DNA of 64,000 nucleotides from positions 434,001 through 498,000 of the forward strand of contig CAXXTS010000005.1 of assembly GCA_963676345.2 (NCBI GenBank). The letters are read 5' to 3'. The translations under genes were made by a program, and so were the position numbers. Below are positions 18,574-27,412 of the stretch, in pieces. This stretch comes from G963665925 sp963676345 (lineage in GTDB: Bacteria; Bacillota; Clostridia; Peptostreptococcales; Acidaminobacteraceae). The notes beneath the pieces were generated by a model. It did no database searches, was not told the origin of the DNA, and saw only the letters and a list, made by a program, of their open reading frames with translations. Within the stretch, counting starts at the first letter, position 1. Each line of letters starts with the position of its first letter.

Positions 18574-20746
18574 TTTCAGTAAGTTAGATTTTAATATTGA
18601 AAATAAGGCACCAAAAATGGATCAGTGGCAGAAAGACTTTGAAGCCTCTACACATAAAAAAACAGCTGATTTTGATTGGATGACAAATGAACAGATCAAA
18701 GTTGGCGCACTGTATGGAAAAGAAGAGTATAAGGATTTTGAACATTTGGGTTTTACCGCAGGCATAAGTCCATATTTGCGTGGTCCCTATGCAACAATGT
18801 ATGTTACCCGTCCATGGACGGTACGTCAGTATGCCGGTTTCTCAACCGCAGAGGAAAGTAATGCCTTTTATAAACGAAATCTGGCGGCTGGACAGAAAGG
18901 TCTGTCTATTGCCTTTGACCTTGCAACACATAGAGGGTATGATTCTGACCATGAGCGTGTTGTAGGTGACGTGGGAAAGGCCGGGGTTGCGGTGGACTCC
19001 ATGCTGGATATGAATATTCTGTTCGATGGAATTCCACTCGATAAAATGTCTGTGTCAATGACCATGAACGGTGCAGTTCTTCCAGTACTGGCGTTCTATA
19101 TTGTGGCTGGCGAAGAACAGGGTGTACCTATGGAAAAATTGGCAGGCACCATCCAAAATGACATTCTTAAGGAGTACATGGTACGTAATACTTACGTGTA
19201 TCCACCTGAGATTTCCATGCGGATTATTGCAGATATTTTTGAGTTCACCTCTCAAAAAATGCCGAAATTCAACTCCATTTCAATCTCGGGCTACCATATG
19301 CAAGAGGCAGGTGCGACCAATGACATTGAACTTGCCTATACGCTTGCAGATGGACTTGACTACATTCGAGCTGGAATTAAGGCTGGAATCGATGTCGACG
19401 CTTTCGCGCCGCGTCTATCCTTCTTTTGGGCACAAGGTACAAATTATTTTATGGAAGTTGCCAAGATGCGTGCTGGACGTATGTTGTGGGCAAAAATTGT
19501 GAATCAGTTCAATCCCCAAAATCCAAAATCACTCGCCCTGCGGACACACTCTCAGACATCAGGGTGGTCACTCACAGAGCAAGATCCATTTAACAATGTG
19601 ACGAGAACACTTATTGAAGCAATGGCAGCTTCTCTTGGTCATACACAGTCATTGCATACGAATGCGCTCGATGAAGCCATTGCGCTTCCAACGGATTTCT
19701 CTGCACGTATTGCTCGTAATACCCAGCTGTATCTTCAAGATGAAACATCGATTTGCAAGGTAATAGACCCATGGGCAGGTTCGTACTATGTTGAACGCCT
19801 TACCCATGAAATTGCACGAAAAGCATGGGGGCATATTCAGGAGGTTGAATCCCTTGGCGGCATGGCTAAGGCTATAGAAACAGGCCTGCCTAAAATGCGT
19901 ATTGAAGAAGGGGCAGCACGTCGTCAGGCGCGTATTGACTCAGGGCGTGAAGCCATTATTGGCGTTAATAAGTATCGACTAGATCATGAAGATCCAATTG
20001 AAATTCTTGAAATTGATAACTCGGCTGTACGCCTAGCACAAATTGAGCGTTTGAAAAAATTGCGTGAAAACAGAAACGAAGAGGATGTCAAGGCTGCTCT
20101 GGATGCGATCACAAAGGCAACTGAGTCAGGTGAAGGCAACCTTTTGGAACTGGCTGTGAATGCAGCTAGGGTACGTGCGAGTCTGGGTGAAATTTCATAT
20201 GCTGTAGAAAAAATAAAAGGGAGACATAAAGCTGTGATCAGGTCAATAACCGGTGTTTACAGTTCTGAGTACGCTAAAAAATCAGACGTTGAGCGTGTAC
20301 GTGATTTGACGAATGCGTTTGAAAATGATGAAGGGCGTAGACCGAGAATTTATATTGCGAAAATGGGTCAAGACGGACATGATCGTGGCGCCAAAGTTGT
20401 GGCGACTGGATTTGCGGATATGGGTTTTGATGTCGATGTGGGTCCACTTTTCCAAACGCCAGAAGAAGTTGCACATGATGCAGTTGAAAATGATGTCCAT
20501 GCAGTGGGGATGAGTTCTCTAGCTGCAGGGCATAAGACACTTTTGCCACAGCTGGTTAAAGCGCTCGCCGATTTAGGACGAGAAGATATCATCGTATTTG
20601 CAGGCGGGGTTATTCCAGCACAGGATTATGATTTCCTATATGAGCAAGGTGCGGCACTGATTTTCGGTCCGGGATCAATCATTACTGAATGTGCTGAAAA
20701 GGTAATGGGTGTAATCAACGACAGTTTAGGTTACGGCGGAAATTAG
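18557..20746 (+). CDS. mutB: Methylmalonyl-CoA mutase large (alpha) subunit
   Basis: This is the catalytic, adenosylcobalamin-binding subunit. The 729-residue chain has the CoA-binding barrel (RGPYATMYVTRPWTVRQYAG near residue 75 is a family landmark) and a C-terminal B12 domain from about 590 with KMGQDGHDRGAKV, whose His is the lower cobalt ligand, and later GGVIPAQDYDFL. Length is normal. It starts with AAGGAGGG upstream inside the end of mutA, so translation is coupled. In fermentative Firmicutes it serves propionate formation or use; no epimerase or decarboxylase gene is in this window. Confidence 0.97.
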   Translation: MNKYPDFSKLDFNIENKAPKMDQWQKDFEASTHKKTADFDWMTNEQIKVGALYGKEEYKDFEHLGFTAGISPYLRGPYATMYVTRPWTVRQYAGFSTAEESNAFYKRNLAAGQKGLSIAFDLATHRGYDSDHERVVGDVGKAGVAVDSMLDMNILFDGIPLDKMSVSMTMNGAVLPVLAFYIVAGEEQGVPMEKLAGTIQNDILKEYMVRNTYVYPPEISMRIIADIFEFTSQKMPKFNSISISGYHMQEAGATNDIELAYTLADGLDYIRAGIKAGIDVDAFAPRLSFFWAQGTNYFMEVAKMRAGRMLWAKIVNQFNPQNPKSLALRTHSQTSGWSLTEQDPFNNVTRTLIEAMAASLGHTQSLHTNALDEAIALPTDFSARIARNTQLYLQDETSICKVIDPWAGSYYVERLTHEIARKAWGHIQEVESLGGMAKAIETGLPKMRIEEGAARRQARIDSGREAIIGVNKYRLDHEDPIEILEIDNSAVRLAQIERLKKLRENRNEEDVKAALDAITKATESGEGNLLELAVNAARVRASLGEISYAVEKIKGRHKAVIRSITGVYSSEYAKKSDVERVRDLTNAFENDEGRRPRIYIAKMGQDGHDRGAKVVATGFADMGFDVDVGPLFQTPEEVAHDAVENDVHAVGMSSLAAGHKTLLPQLVKALADLGREDIIVFAGGVIPAQDYDFLYEQGAALIFGPGSIITECAEKVMGVINDSLGYGGN

Positions 20747-20747
20747 A

Positions 20748-21881
20748 ATGAAATCATCCTATAAAAAACCAGAATGGGCGCCGAAGAATGCTGACGAAAA
20801 CTTTGCAACCCATGTTATGGATGGCGTTACTGGAGGGCATGACGGACTGGGGTCTTCTATGTCAGCAGTGAAAAAAAGACGTCCGGTGAAGAAGCGCAAG
20901 ACTCTGACTCTAGAAGACTATTATGAGGGGGTTCTGTCAAATGACAGACCCGTGATGGCACGTGCCATTACACTGATTGAGAGCAACGCAAAAAAACATT
21001 TTGACCTGGGGCAGGAGCTTATGCAGCTGATTCTTCCACATGCGGGAAATTCGATCCGTATAGGAATTTCAGGTGTGCCTGGTGCAGGCAAGAGCACGAT
21101 GATTGAAGCACTTGGACTAAGACTTTGCGAGCTTGGATTTAAGGTTGCGGTCCTAGCGGTAGATCCGAGCAGCTCGATTACAGGCGGGTCCATTCTAGGG
21201 GATAAAACCAGAATGGAAAAGCTCTCACGACATAAGAATGCATTTATTCGGCCCTCTCCATCTGCAGGAATGCTGGGAGGTGTGGCGCGAAAAAGCCGTG
21301 AGACCATGCTCTTATGCGAAGCAGCTGGCTATGATGTCATTTTGGTTGAGACCGTTGGTGTCGGACAAAATGAAGTCACGGTTAGATCCATGGTAGATTT
21401 CTTTCTTCTAGTACTCATCACGGGTGCGGGAGATGAACTGCAAGGTATGAAAAAAGGCGTTATGGAGATTTGTGATTGTATTGTAGTGAACAAGGCTGAT
21501 GGTGATAATGTCATTCGCGCTAATGCTGCAAAAACAGAATTTAACAATATGCTTCATTATTTGATGCCGGCCACAGAGGGCTGGACATCTAAAGCCTTAA
21601 CCTGCTCTGCAATATATGGCGAAGGTATTGATGAAATTTGGCAGCTGATTGAAGCATTTCAACAGGTGACCCGCAAATCAGGCGCTCTACAGGCAAGAAG
21701 AGAAGCACAAACCCTTGAATGGGTCTTTGGCATGGTCATGAACCAATTACAAACTCGGTTTTACAGTCATGATGGTGTAAAAAGAACCATTCCCAAGCTA
21801 AAGCTTCAACTTGAGTCCAATCAGATTTCTGCAACAAAAGCCGCTTCAAGGCTACTGGAAATCTTTGATGAAGTGAAGTGA
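20748..21881 (+). CDS. meaB: Methylmalonyl-CoA mutase-associated GTPase MeaB
   Basis: MeaB is the G3E-family GTPase that loads and protects the mutase cofactor. The 377-residue protein has the P-loop GVPGAGKST near residue 107, DPSSSITGGSILGDKTRM, the switch region ETVGVGQNE, and the guanine-specificity motif NKAD. The first 60 residues are a basic extension. Its ATG comes one base after the mutB stop, so it belongs to the same operon. The terminator at 21957-21994 ends the transcript. Confidence 0.95.
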   Translation: MKSSYKKPEWAPKNADENFATHVMDGVTGGHDGLGSSMSAVKKRRPVKKRKTLTLEDYYEGVLSNDRPVMARAITLIESNAKKHFDLGQELMQLILPHAGNSIRIGISGVPGAGKSTMIEALGLRLCELGFKVAVLAVDPSSSITGGSILGDKTRMEKLSRHKNAFIRPSPSAGMLGGVARKSRETMLLCEAAGYDVILVETVGVGQNEVTVRSMVDFFLLVLITGAGDELQGMKKGVMEICDCIVVNKADGDNVIRANAAKTEFNNMLHYLMPATEGWTSKALTCSAIYGEGIDEIWQLIEAFQQVTRKSGALQARREAQTLEWVFGMVMNQLQTRFYSHDGVKRTIPKLKLQLESNQISATKAASRLLEIFDEVK

Positions 21882-21956
21882 TACACCATTTTTTTAAAGA
21901 CAGTTTAAAAAACGCATTGCCTATATCGGGCATGCATTAAAAAGGTCCTTTGAAAA

Positions 21957-21994
21957 TTGCTTCCTATCATAATATGCGATAGGGAGCAGTTTTT
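21957..21994 (+). terminator. Terminator of mutAB-meaB operon
   Basis: TTGCTTCCTATC pairs with GATAGGGAGCAG (one G-U) around a short A/T loop, followed by TTTTT. Confidence 0.85.
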
Positions 21995-22053
21995 CAGAGG
22001 TTCAGGGCCCTTTCACTCATGGTTTTTCTATGATACAATGGCCTAAACTGAAT

Positions 22054-22229
22054 ACGTGTTTAAGTGCTTTGACAAGAATAGTTTTGTTGAAGATAATAGG
22101 GAATTGAGTTTAAATCTCAAACGGTCCGGCCACTGTAATTGAGGAGATCCTTTAAATATGCCACTGGAGTCATCTGGGAAGGTAAAAGGTATCGATGAAT
22201 CATAAGTCAGGAAACCTGCTTAAGCATGA
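22054..22229 (+). ncRNA. Cobalamin riboswitch upstream of ABC importer
   Basis: The core elements are AATAGGGAATTGAG, ACGGTCCGGCCACTGTAAT, the peripheral GCCACTGGAG and TGGGAAGG arm typical of class I aptamers, and AAGTCAGGAAACCTGC. The ends pair as P1 (CGTGTTTAAG with CTTAAGCATG, with wobbles). A terminator follows about 50 bases later, then the binding-protein gene. Boundaries are approximate. Confidence 0.93.
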
Positions 22230-22280
22230 GTCAATTTTCATCTTCCGGAGAAAGAGAGAGATTATACGCATTAGCATGTA

Positions 22281-22315
22281 TACCTTGGCTTTTTTGGAGC
22301 CGAGGTTATTTTTAT
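22281..22315 (+). terminator. Riboswitch terminator upstream of ABC importer
   Basis: ACCTTGGCT pairs with AGCCGAGGT around a T/G loop, followed by TTATTTTTATT. It lies between the second cobalamin aptamer and its operon. Confidence 0.8.
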
Positions 22316-22382
22316 TGTAATAAAAGTATAGGGATCTATTTTCCGTGAGTGAATCGTATGGTTATACTAGGAGGAATTTAGA

Positions 22383-24023
22383 ATGGGAAGCAGTAAAATA
22401 AGTCGCAAAAGAATTTTGGGTGTCTTGCTGATGGTGTGTATGCTTTTGGTCGTCGGCTGCTCACAGGCACCAGCAGAAGAAACCGCAATAACAACAGAAG
22501 AACCTACGGTAGCTGAAAGTGACAAAAATACTGAATCAACAGACAACAAGAGTCAAGAAATTGATGATAATGCACAAATCATTATTGCTGGGACACGCAA
22601 TATTGCACCTGGTGAAAAGGACGCATACTATTGCAGTTCCATTCTAATGGTCTGGGAACCTCTGCTTACAAAGACATCCAACGGGGCACCAATGCCCAAA
22701 CTTGCCGAATCATACGAAGCAAATGCGGACTATACAGAGTGGACATTCCATCTTCGTGAGGGTGTAAATTTCCATGATGGAGAAGCATTTAATGCAGATG
22801 CGGTTATTGCAAACTTTGACAGAATGAAATTAGGCAAGAAATCATCTTCATATTATTCAATGGACATTACAAATACATACCCAGGTTTGACAGATATCGT
22901 TAAAGTGGACGATTACACAATTAAATTGGTATTTGAAAACAGCTTACCAACACTGGATTTTGCAATGACCGACTTTGGAAGCGCCATGTTCAGTCCAAAG
23001 GGATTTGACGAGGAAGGCAACTTCAATGGTCTTGTTCAAGGTACAGGACCTTTCAAAATGGTTGAGAATAAACTTGATGAATACGCTATTGTTGAGAGAA
23101 ATGACGCTTATTATGGTGAACTTGCTAAAGCAAAATCAATCAAAGTTCGCGTTATTCCTGATCCTGATACAAGATTCTCAGCTTTGAAAGCGGGAGAAAT
23201 TATGGGGGTCATTGATCTTGGCGCAATCCAACCGGTTATGGCTATGGAGTTAATAAAGGATGATCAGTTTGACATTTCTCATCATCCCAATACAATCACA
23301 CACTACATGATTGTCAATGGCAATAAGGCACCGTTTAATGATGTAAGAATGAGAAGAGCGGTAAGTTTGTTGATAGACCGTCAGCAAATTGTTGATAGTT
23401 TCTATGCAGGCATTGGTACACCAACGTCCAATGTTTTGAATCCACTAACACCTTTCCATCAGGATTATCCAGTTGAGCATGACAAAGAGGCTGCAAAGGC
23501 GCTTGCCAAAGAAGTTTTAGGTGAAGACCGTATGCCTATTTCTATTGTTCTTCGAAGTGGAGAACTGGCACGGTATCCAAATAAAGAAGAAGCAGAGCTG
23601 CTTCAAGCACAGTTAAGCGAAATTGGTCTTGATGCCACAATTACCATTCTTGACAATGGCGCTTGGAATGAAGCTGTAAGTACTGGAAACTATGACTTGT
23701 CCCTTAAAATCAAGGGGCTGTCAAGCTCGGAGCCTCGAAGTCTGTTTGCTTCCATGATGAAAACCTCTTCCGGTTTGAATAAAAAGTGGAGCTTCGGATA
23801 CAGCAATGAAGAGGTAGACCGTTTGATTTATGAGGTTGCAAGTGAAATGGATATGGAAAAGCGTAAGGAAATGTATAACAGACTGCAAGAAATAAGTGTT
23901 GAAGAGTTACCGGCGATTCCATACTTTGATGATATGAATCTTGTGGCATTCAACAAAAAAATTGAAGGATACAGTGCTACATATTATGGGGTCACACTAG
24001 ACAAAACAAGCTGGGTTAAATAA
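22383..24023 (+). CDS. ABC importer substrate-binding lipoprotein (nickel/peptide family)
   Basis: The 546-residue protein is a family-5 solute-binding protein (NikA/DppA/OppA type). The signal peptide ends in VVGC (lipidated Cys26), followed by a Ser/Thr/Glu-rich linker. The mature part shows WEPLLTK, LAESYEANADYTEWTFHLREGV, FHDGEAFNADAV and the GTGPFKM motif typical of the family. It leads a five-gene importer operon under cobalamin riboswitch control, which suggests cobalt, a cobalt complex, or a corrinoid-related ligand rather than peptides. That is inference; the sequence alone cannot give the substrate. AGGAGG precedes the ATG. The stop overlaps the next start (TAATG). Confidence 0.88.
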   Translation: MGSSKISRKRILGVLLMVCMLLVVGCSQAPAEETAITTEEPTVAESDKNTESTDNKSQEIDDNAQIIIAGTRNIAPGEKDAYYCSSILMVWEPLLTKTSNGAPMPKLAESYEANADYTEWTFHLREGVNFHDGEAFNADAVIANFDRMKLGKKSSSYYSMDITNTYPGLTDIVKVDDYTIKLVFENSLPTLDFAMTDFGSAMFSPKGFDEEGNFNGLVQGTGPFKMVENKLDEYAIVERNDAYYGELAKAKSIKVRVIPDPDTRFSALKAGEIMGVIDLGAIQPVMAMELIKDDQFDISHHPNTITHYMIVNGNKAPFNDVRMRRAVSLLIDRQQIVDSFYAGIGTPTSNVLNPLTPFHQDYPVEHDKEAAKALAKEVLGEDRMPISIVLRSGELARYPNKEEAELLQAQLSEIGLDATITILDNGAWNEAVSTGNYDLSLKIKGLSSSEPRSLFASMMKTSSGLNKKWSFGYSNEEVDRLIYEVASEMDMEKRKEMYNRLQEISVEELPAIPYFDDMNLVAFNKKIEGYSATYYGVTLDKTSWVK

Positions 24024-24964
24024 TGTTTGATTATTTTATAAGCAGAATAACGGGATTGATTCCGGTTTTACTCGGTATTACAATCTTTGCATTTCTAATA
24101 GGGGTTGCCTCACCGGGCGACCCTGCTTATATTGCGTTGACGCGTGATGGCGTCAGTGACCCAAGTGAAGTGGATATTCTTGAGAAAAGACAAGAGCTTG
24201 GACTGGATCAGCCTATACATGTTCAGTATGCCAGATGGATTGGCCGCTTGATGCGTGGTGACTTGGGGACGTCAATGTACAATGATGAACCTATTGGAGA
24301 AGAAATAGCCAGAAGGCTACCGGTGACCCTAAAACTTGCTAGCGGTTCCTTGTTGATATCTGTGGTCATGGGACTGAGTATGGGCAGCTTGATGACAAGT
24401 TACAAAGGTAAAATTATAGACAAGTTTTTACAGACCTTGTGTAGTTTGCTTGTTTCTATACCAAGTTTTTGGATGGGCATTATTTGCATAAGTCTTTTCG
24501 CTGAAATTCTCGGTTGGCTTCCGAGCTCTGGCATTGAGAGCTGGAAAGGGTACATACTGCCAAGTTTTGTTTTATCGATGGGATCAGTAGGTGTATCTGC
24601 AAGACTTTCCAGGGCTAATTTTCTAGGAGAGCTTTCCAAGCACTATGTCTTGGTTGCTCAGGCCAAAGGGCTTAAAGAACTCTATATTGGACTGGTTCAT
24701 GTTTTTAGAAATGCACTCATTCCTATTGTGACCTATTTTGGAATGTACTTTGCTGCGATACTGGGCGGATCGAGTGTAATAGAAAATGTCTTCGCACTAC
24801 CGGGTCTTGGCAGTTACGTGATTGAAGGGGTTTTTAATAGGGATTACTTTGTACTCCAAGCTTATGTACTTATAACGGGTACCGTCTATGTGCTGATGAA
24901 TCTTGGAATTGATATGATATACTTCGTGATTAATCCTAAAATGCGGGAGGGCGAGACGCTATGA
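24023..24964 (+). CDS. ABC importer permease (NikB/DppB family)
   Basis: The 313-residue protein has an N-terminal helix, a periplasmic loop with LGLDQPIHVQYARWIGRL and RGDLGTSMYND, and five further helices carrying the BPD-transport signature (the EAA-like loop VLVAQAKGLKELYIGLVHVFRNAL). These are hallmarks of the first permease of nickel/dipeptide importers. It is translationally coupled to the genes on both sides (one-base and four-base overlaps). Confidence 0.92.
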   Translation: MFDYFISRITGLIPVLLGITIFAFLIGVASPGDPAYIALTRDGVSDPSEVDILEKRQELGLDQPIHVQYARWIGRLMRGDLGTSMYNDEPIGEEIARRLPVTLKLASGSLLISVVMGLSMGSLMTSYKGKIIDKFLQTLCSLLVSIPSFWMGIICISLFAEILGWLPSSGIESWKGYILPSFVLSMGSVGVSARLSRANFLGELSKHYVLVAQAKGLKELYIGLVHVFRNALIPIVTYFGMYFAAILGGSSVIENVFALPGLGSYVIEGVFNRDYFVLQAYVLITGTVYVLMNLGIDMIYFVINPKMREGETL

Positions 24965-25773
24965 AAATGAAATGGTTGATTCCTTCTGTTTTGCTACTAA
25001 GCATTGTCATAGTGAGTGCTTTTGCTCCTGTAATTGCACCCTATTCACCGAATGAGGTGCATATGGAAAAAAGACTGCAGCTGCCTGATAAGGACCACCT
25101 ATTCGGTACAGATGCACTTGGGCGTGATGTGTTCAGCAGAATGATACATGGGGGGAGGCAGTCCCTGATACTTGCATTTTTTGCAACACTGATTGCCTTG
25201 GTTATAGGCATGAGTATCGGTTTTCTAGCAGGCTATTACGGGGGCGCTCTAGATTTTGTATTAACCAGCCTCTCAAACATTTTTCTAGGAATACCGGGAA
25301 TAAGCATCATGGTTGCTTTTGTTGGTGTGCTGGGACCGAGTGTGAAAAGCTTGTTGCTGGCTATTGTAATTAATTCTTGGGTAGGATTTTCACGGATTGT
25401 CAGAGGGGAAGTCATGTCTATAAAGAATGAATACTACATTGAAGCCACTAAAAATATGGGTGCCAAGGACTGGTGGATTTTTTTAAGACATATTTTGCCC
25501 AATCTCTCAGACAGCTTAATTATTTTGTTTGTATCAAGGGTAGGAACGGTTATTTTAAGTGTTGCTGCTTTGAGTTATTTGGGACTCGGCCTGCAACCTC
25601 CAACACCAGACTGGGCAATTATGATCAGTGACGCACGACCATATTTTCGGTCTTATCCATTGTTGGTTTTAGGACCAGGCGCATGCATTATTCTCTTTGT
25701 CTGGAGTGTTTTAACGATTGGTGATGTTCTTCGTGACCGGATGGATATGGGAGGGAATCGCATTGAATCATGA
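24961..25773 (+). CDS. ABC importer permease (NikC/DppC family)
   Basis: The 270-residue second permease has the family landmarks HLFGTDALGRDVFSRMIHGG near residue 45, six hydrophobic helices, the EAA loop YYIEATKNMGAKDWWIFLRHILPN, and SYLGLGLQPPTPDWAIMI. It pairs with the preceding permease. The ATG overlaps the stop of the preceding gene (ATGA), and the next gene's TTG start lies inside its end. Confidence 0.93.
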   Translation: MKMKWLIPSVLLLSIVIVSAFAPVIAPYSPNEVHMEKRLQLPDKDHLFGTDALGRDVFSRMIHGGRQSLILAFFATLIALVIGMSIGFLAGYYGGALDFVLTSLSNIFLGIPGISIMVAFVGVLGPSVKSLLLAIVINSWVGFSRIVRGEVMSIKNEYYIEATKNMGAKDWWIFLRHILPNLSDSLIILFVSRVGTVILSVAALSYLGLGLQPPTPDWAIMISDARPYFRSYPLLVLGPGACIILFVWSVLTIGDVLRDRMDMGGNRIES

Positions 25774-26704
25774 TATTGTGATTAAAAATCTGAAGATATC
25801 CTTCAACATGAAGCATCATGTAGTCGAAGGCGTAAAAGGCATTTCACTGACATGTCCTGCGGAGAAAAAAACTGGAATTATCGGAGAAAGCGGCAGTGGA
25901 AAATCGCTTTTAGCCATGTCTATACTGCAACTTCTACCCCAAAATGCAGTTATTGAAGGTCAGTGTTTATATGCAGGCCAAGATATGTATACCCTCAGCA
26001 GAAAAGAAATTTCTGAAATGAGAGGCAAAACAATCGCCCTGATTCCTCAAAATCCATTTGAGTCGATGAATCCTGTCAGGACGGTTGGCAAACAGTTGGT
26101 TGAAACCGTAAGGTGTCATGATGGATGTTCTAAAGAGAGCGCACAGCAACGCGTACTCGATGGGCTTCAGGCATTCGGATTTGACACGCCTAAGCGGATT
26201 ATGAAAAGTTACCCTTTCCAGTTAAGTGGTGGCATGAATCAAAGAATTTTGTCTGTTATGGGGCTTTTATGTCGACCGGACTGGGTCATTGCAGATGAAC
26301 CCACAAAGGGACTGGATGCAGTACTTAGAAAATCAATATACGACGAACTGGAACTGATAGCAGCATCTTATACAAAAAGTATCTTACTTATTACACATGA
26401 CCTGCTTTTCGCAAAGAAGTTCTGCGACTACATAGCTGTGTTTTATAAAGGGGAGCTTATGGAGTGGGGAGAAAGCAGCTTGGTTTTCAATACACCAAAA
26501 CACCCTTACACGCAGGCTCTTTTAGCCTCTATGCCGCATAGTGGAATGCATCCCATTCGTAAACGTGATGAGGGTGAGGCAGACGCCTACAGTGGGTGTA
26601 GTTTTTTTAGGTATTGCCCTAGCAGAACACAAGCTTGTAAAGAAAGCCAATTCATTAGAGTCTCGAAGAACGGCTATCAAGTGAGGTGTTGTCAATATGA
26701 TTGA
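25763..26704 (+). CDS. ABC importer ATP-binding protein (NikD/DppD family)
   Basis: The 313-residue ATPase has the Walker A GESGSGKS, Q-loop PQNPFESMNP, signature LSGGMNQR, Walker B DWVIADEPTKGLD, and switch His in LLITHD. A C-terminal Cys-bearing extension (CSFFRYCPSRTQACKE) matches the oligopeptide-transporter tail, often associated with an Fe-S cluster. The frame is open upstream, but the TTG at 25763 has GGGAGGG at correct spacing, so I use it. It overlaps the permease gene by 11 bases. Confidence 0.9.
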   Translation: MNHDIVIKNLKISFNMKHHVVEGVKGISLTCPAEKKTGIIGESGSGKSLLAMSILQLLPQNAVIEGQCLYAGQDMYTLSRKEISEMRGKTIALIPQNPFESMNPVRTVGKQLVETVRCHDGCSKESAQQRVLDGLQAFGFDTPKRIMKSYPFQLSGGMNQRILSVMGLLCRPDWVIADEPTKGLDAVLRKSIYDELELIAASYTKSILLITHDLLFAKKFCDYIAVFYKGELMEWGESSLVFNTPKHPYTQALLASMPHSGMHPIRKRDEGEADAYSGCSFFRYCPSRTQACKESQFIRVSKNGYQVRCCQYD

Positions 26705-27401
26705 GTTCAATGAAGTATCCAAGAATTTTAAAAAGAATAGGAAAAATGCTTTCACTGCAGTAGATAAATGCACATTCCACTTGAAAAAAGGAAGCTATTT
26801 AGGTCTTGCTGGAAACAGTGGGTGTGGCAAGTCAACCATAGCACGCTTAATGGCTGGCTTACTGAAACCGACATCTGGTAAAGTTGTTTACAGATCTGTT
26901 CAAAAAGAAGAAGTTCAGATTATATTCCAACATCCTGAAAGCGCGCTAAATCCAAAATTATCAGTTTTATCATCACTCTTGGAACCGATTCGGATTCACA
27001 AGAAAATGACCCTTGATGAAGGGCGTCGGCGTATGATGAACCTTATGACATTAATGGGTTTATCAGAAGCGCTTCTCGTGCGTTATCCTCATGAAATAAG
27101 TGGTGGAGAAGCGCAGCGAATATGCATTTGCAGGGCACTCTTAATGCTGCCAAAAGTCCTTATACTTGATGAAGCAACCAGCATGCTCGATGTTTCCACT
27201 CAGGCAAGCATACTCGAAGTCTTAAAAGAGATTCGGACCAAGATGGGGATTACCATGGTGATGATATCTCATGATCTGGAGTTGCTTTATCATCAGTGCG
27301 ATGAAATTCTTATGATGTCTGAAGGGCGTCTGATCAAAAATGGGTTAAAAAGTCCACTTGGTGAGGAAATGAAGTTGAGCTTTAATTACTTTTATGATTG
27401 A
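26697..27401 (+). CDS. ABC importer ATP-binding protein (NikE/DppF family)
   Basis: The 234-residue second ATPase has Walker A GNSGCGKST, Q-loop FQHPESALNPK, signature ISGGEAQR, Walker B VLILDEATSMLD and switch VMISHD. It lacks the C-terminal oligopeptide tail of its partner and ends soon after the switch region, a short form as in NikE. It overlaps the previous gene by eight bases and the following methyltransferase gene follows at once. Confidence 0.9.
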   Translation: MIEFNEVSKNFKKNRKNAFTAVDKCTFHLKKGSYLGLAGNSGCGKSTIARLMAGLLKPTSGKVVYRSVQKEEVQIIFQHPESALNPKLSVLSSLLEPIRIHKKMTLDEGRRRMMNLMTLMGLSEALLVRYPHEISGGEAQRICICRALLMLPKVLILDEATSMLDVSTQASILEVLKEIRTKMGITMVMISHDLELLYHQCDEILMMSEGRLIKNGLKSPLGEEMKLSFNYFYD

Positions 27402-27412
27402 GGAGGTACTCA

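Noticed and set aside
20921..21307. 128-codon ORF antisense to meaB
   Set aside because: Shadow of the GTPase gene; composition mirrors its codon use.
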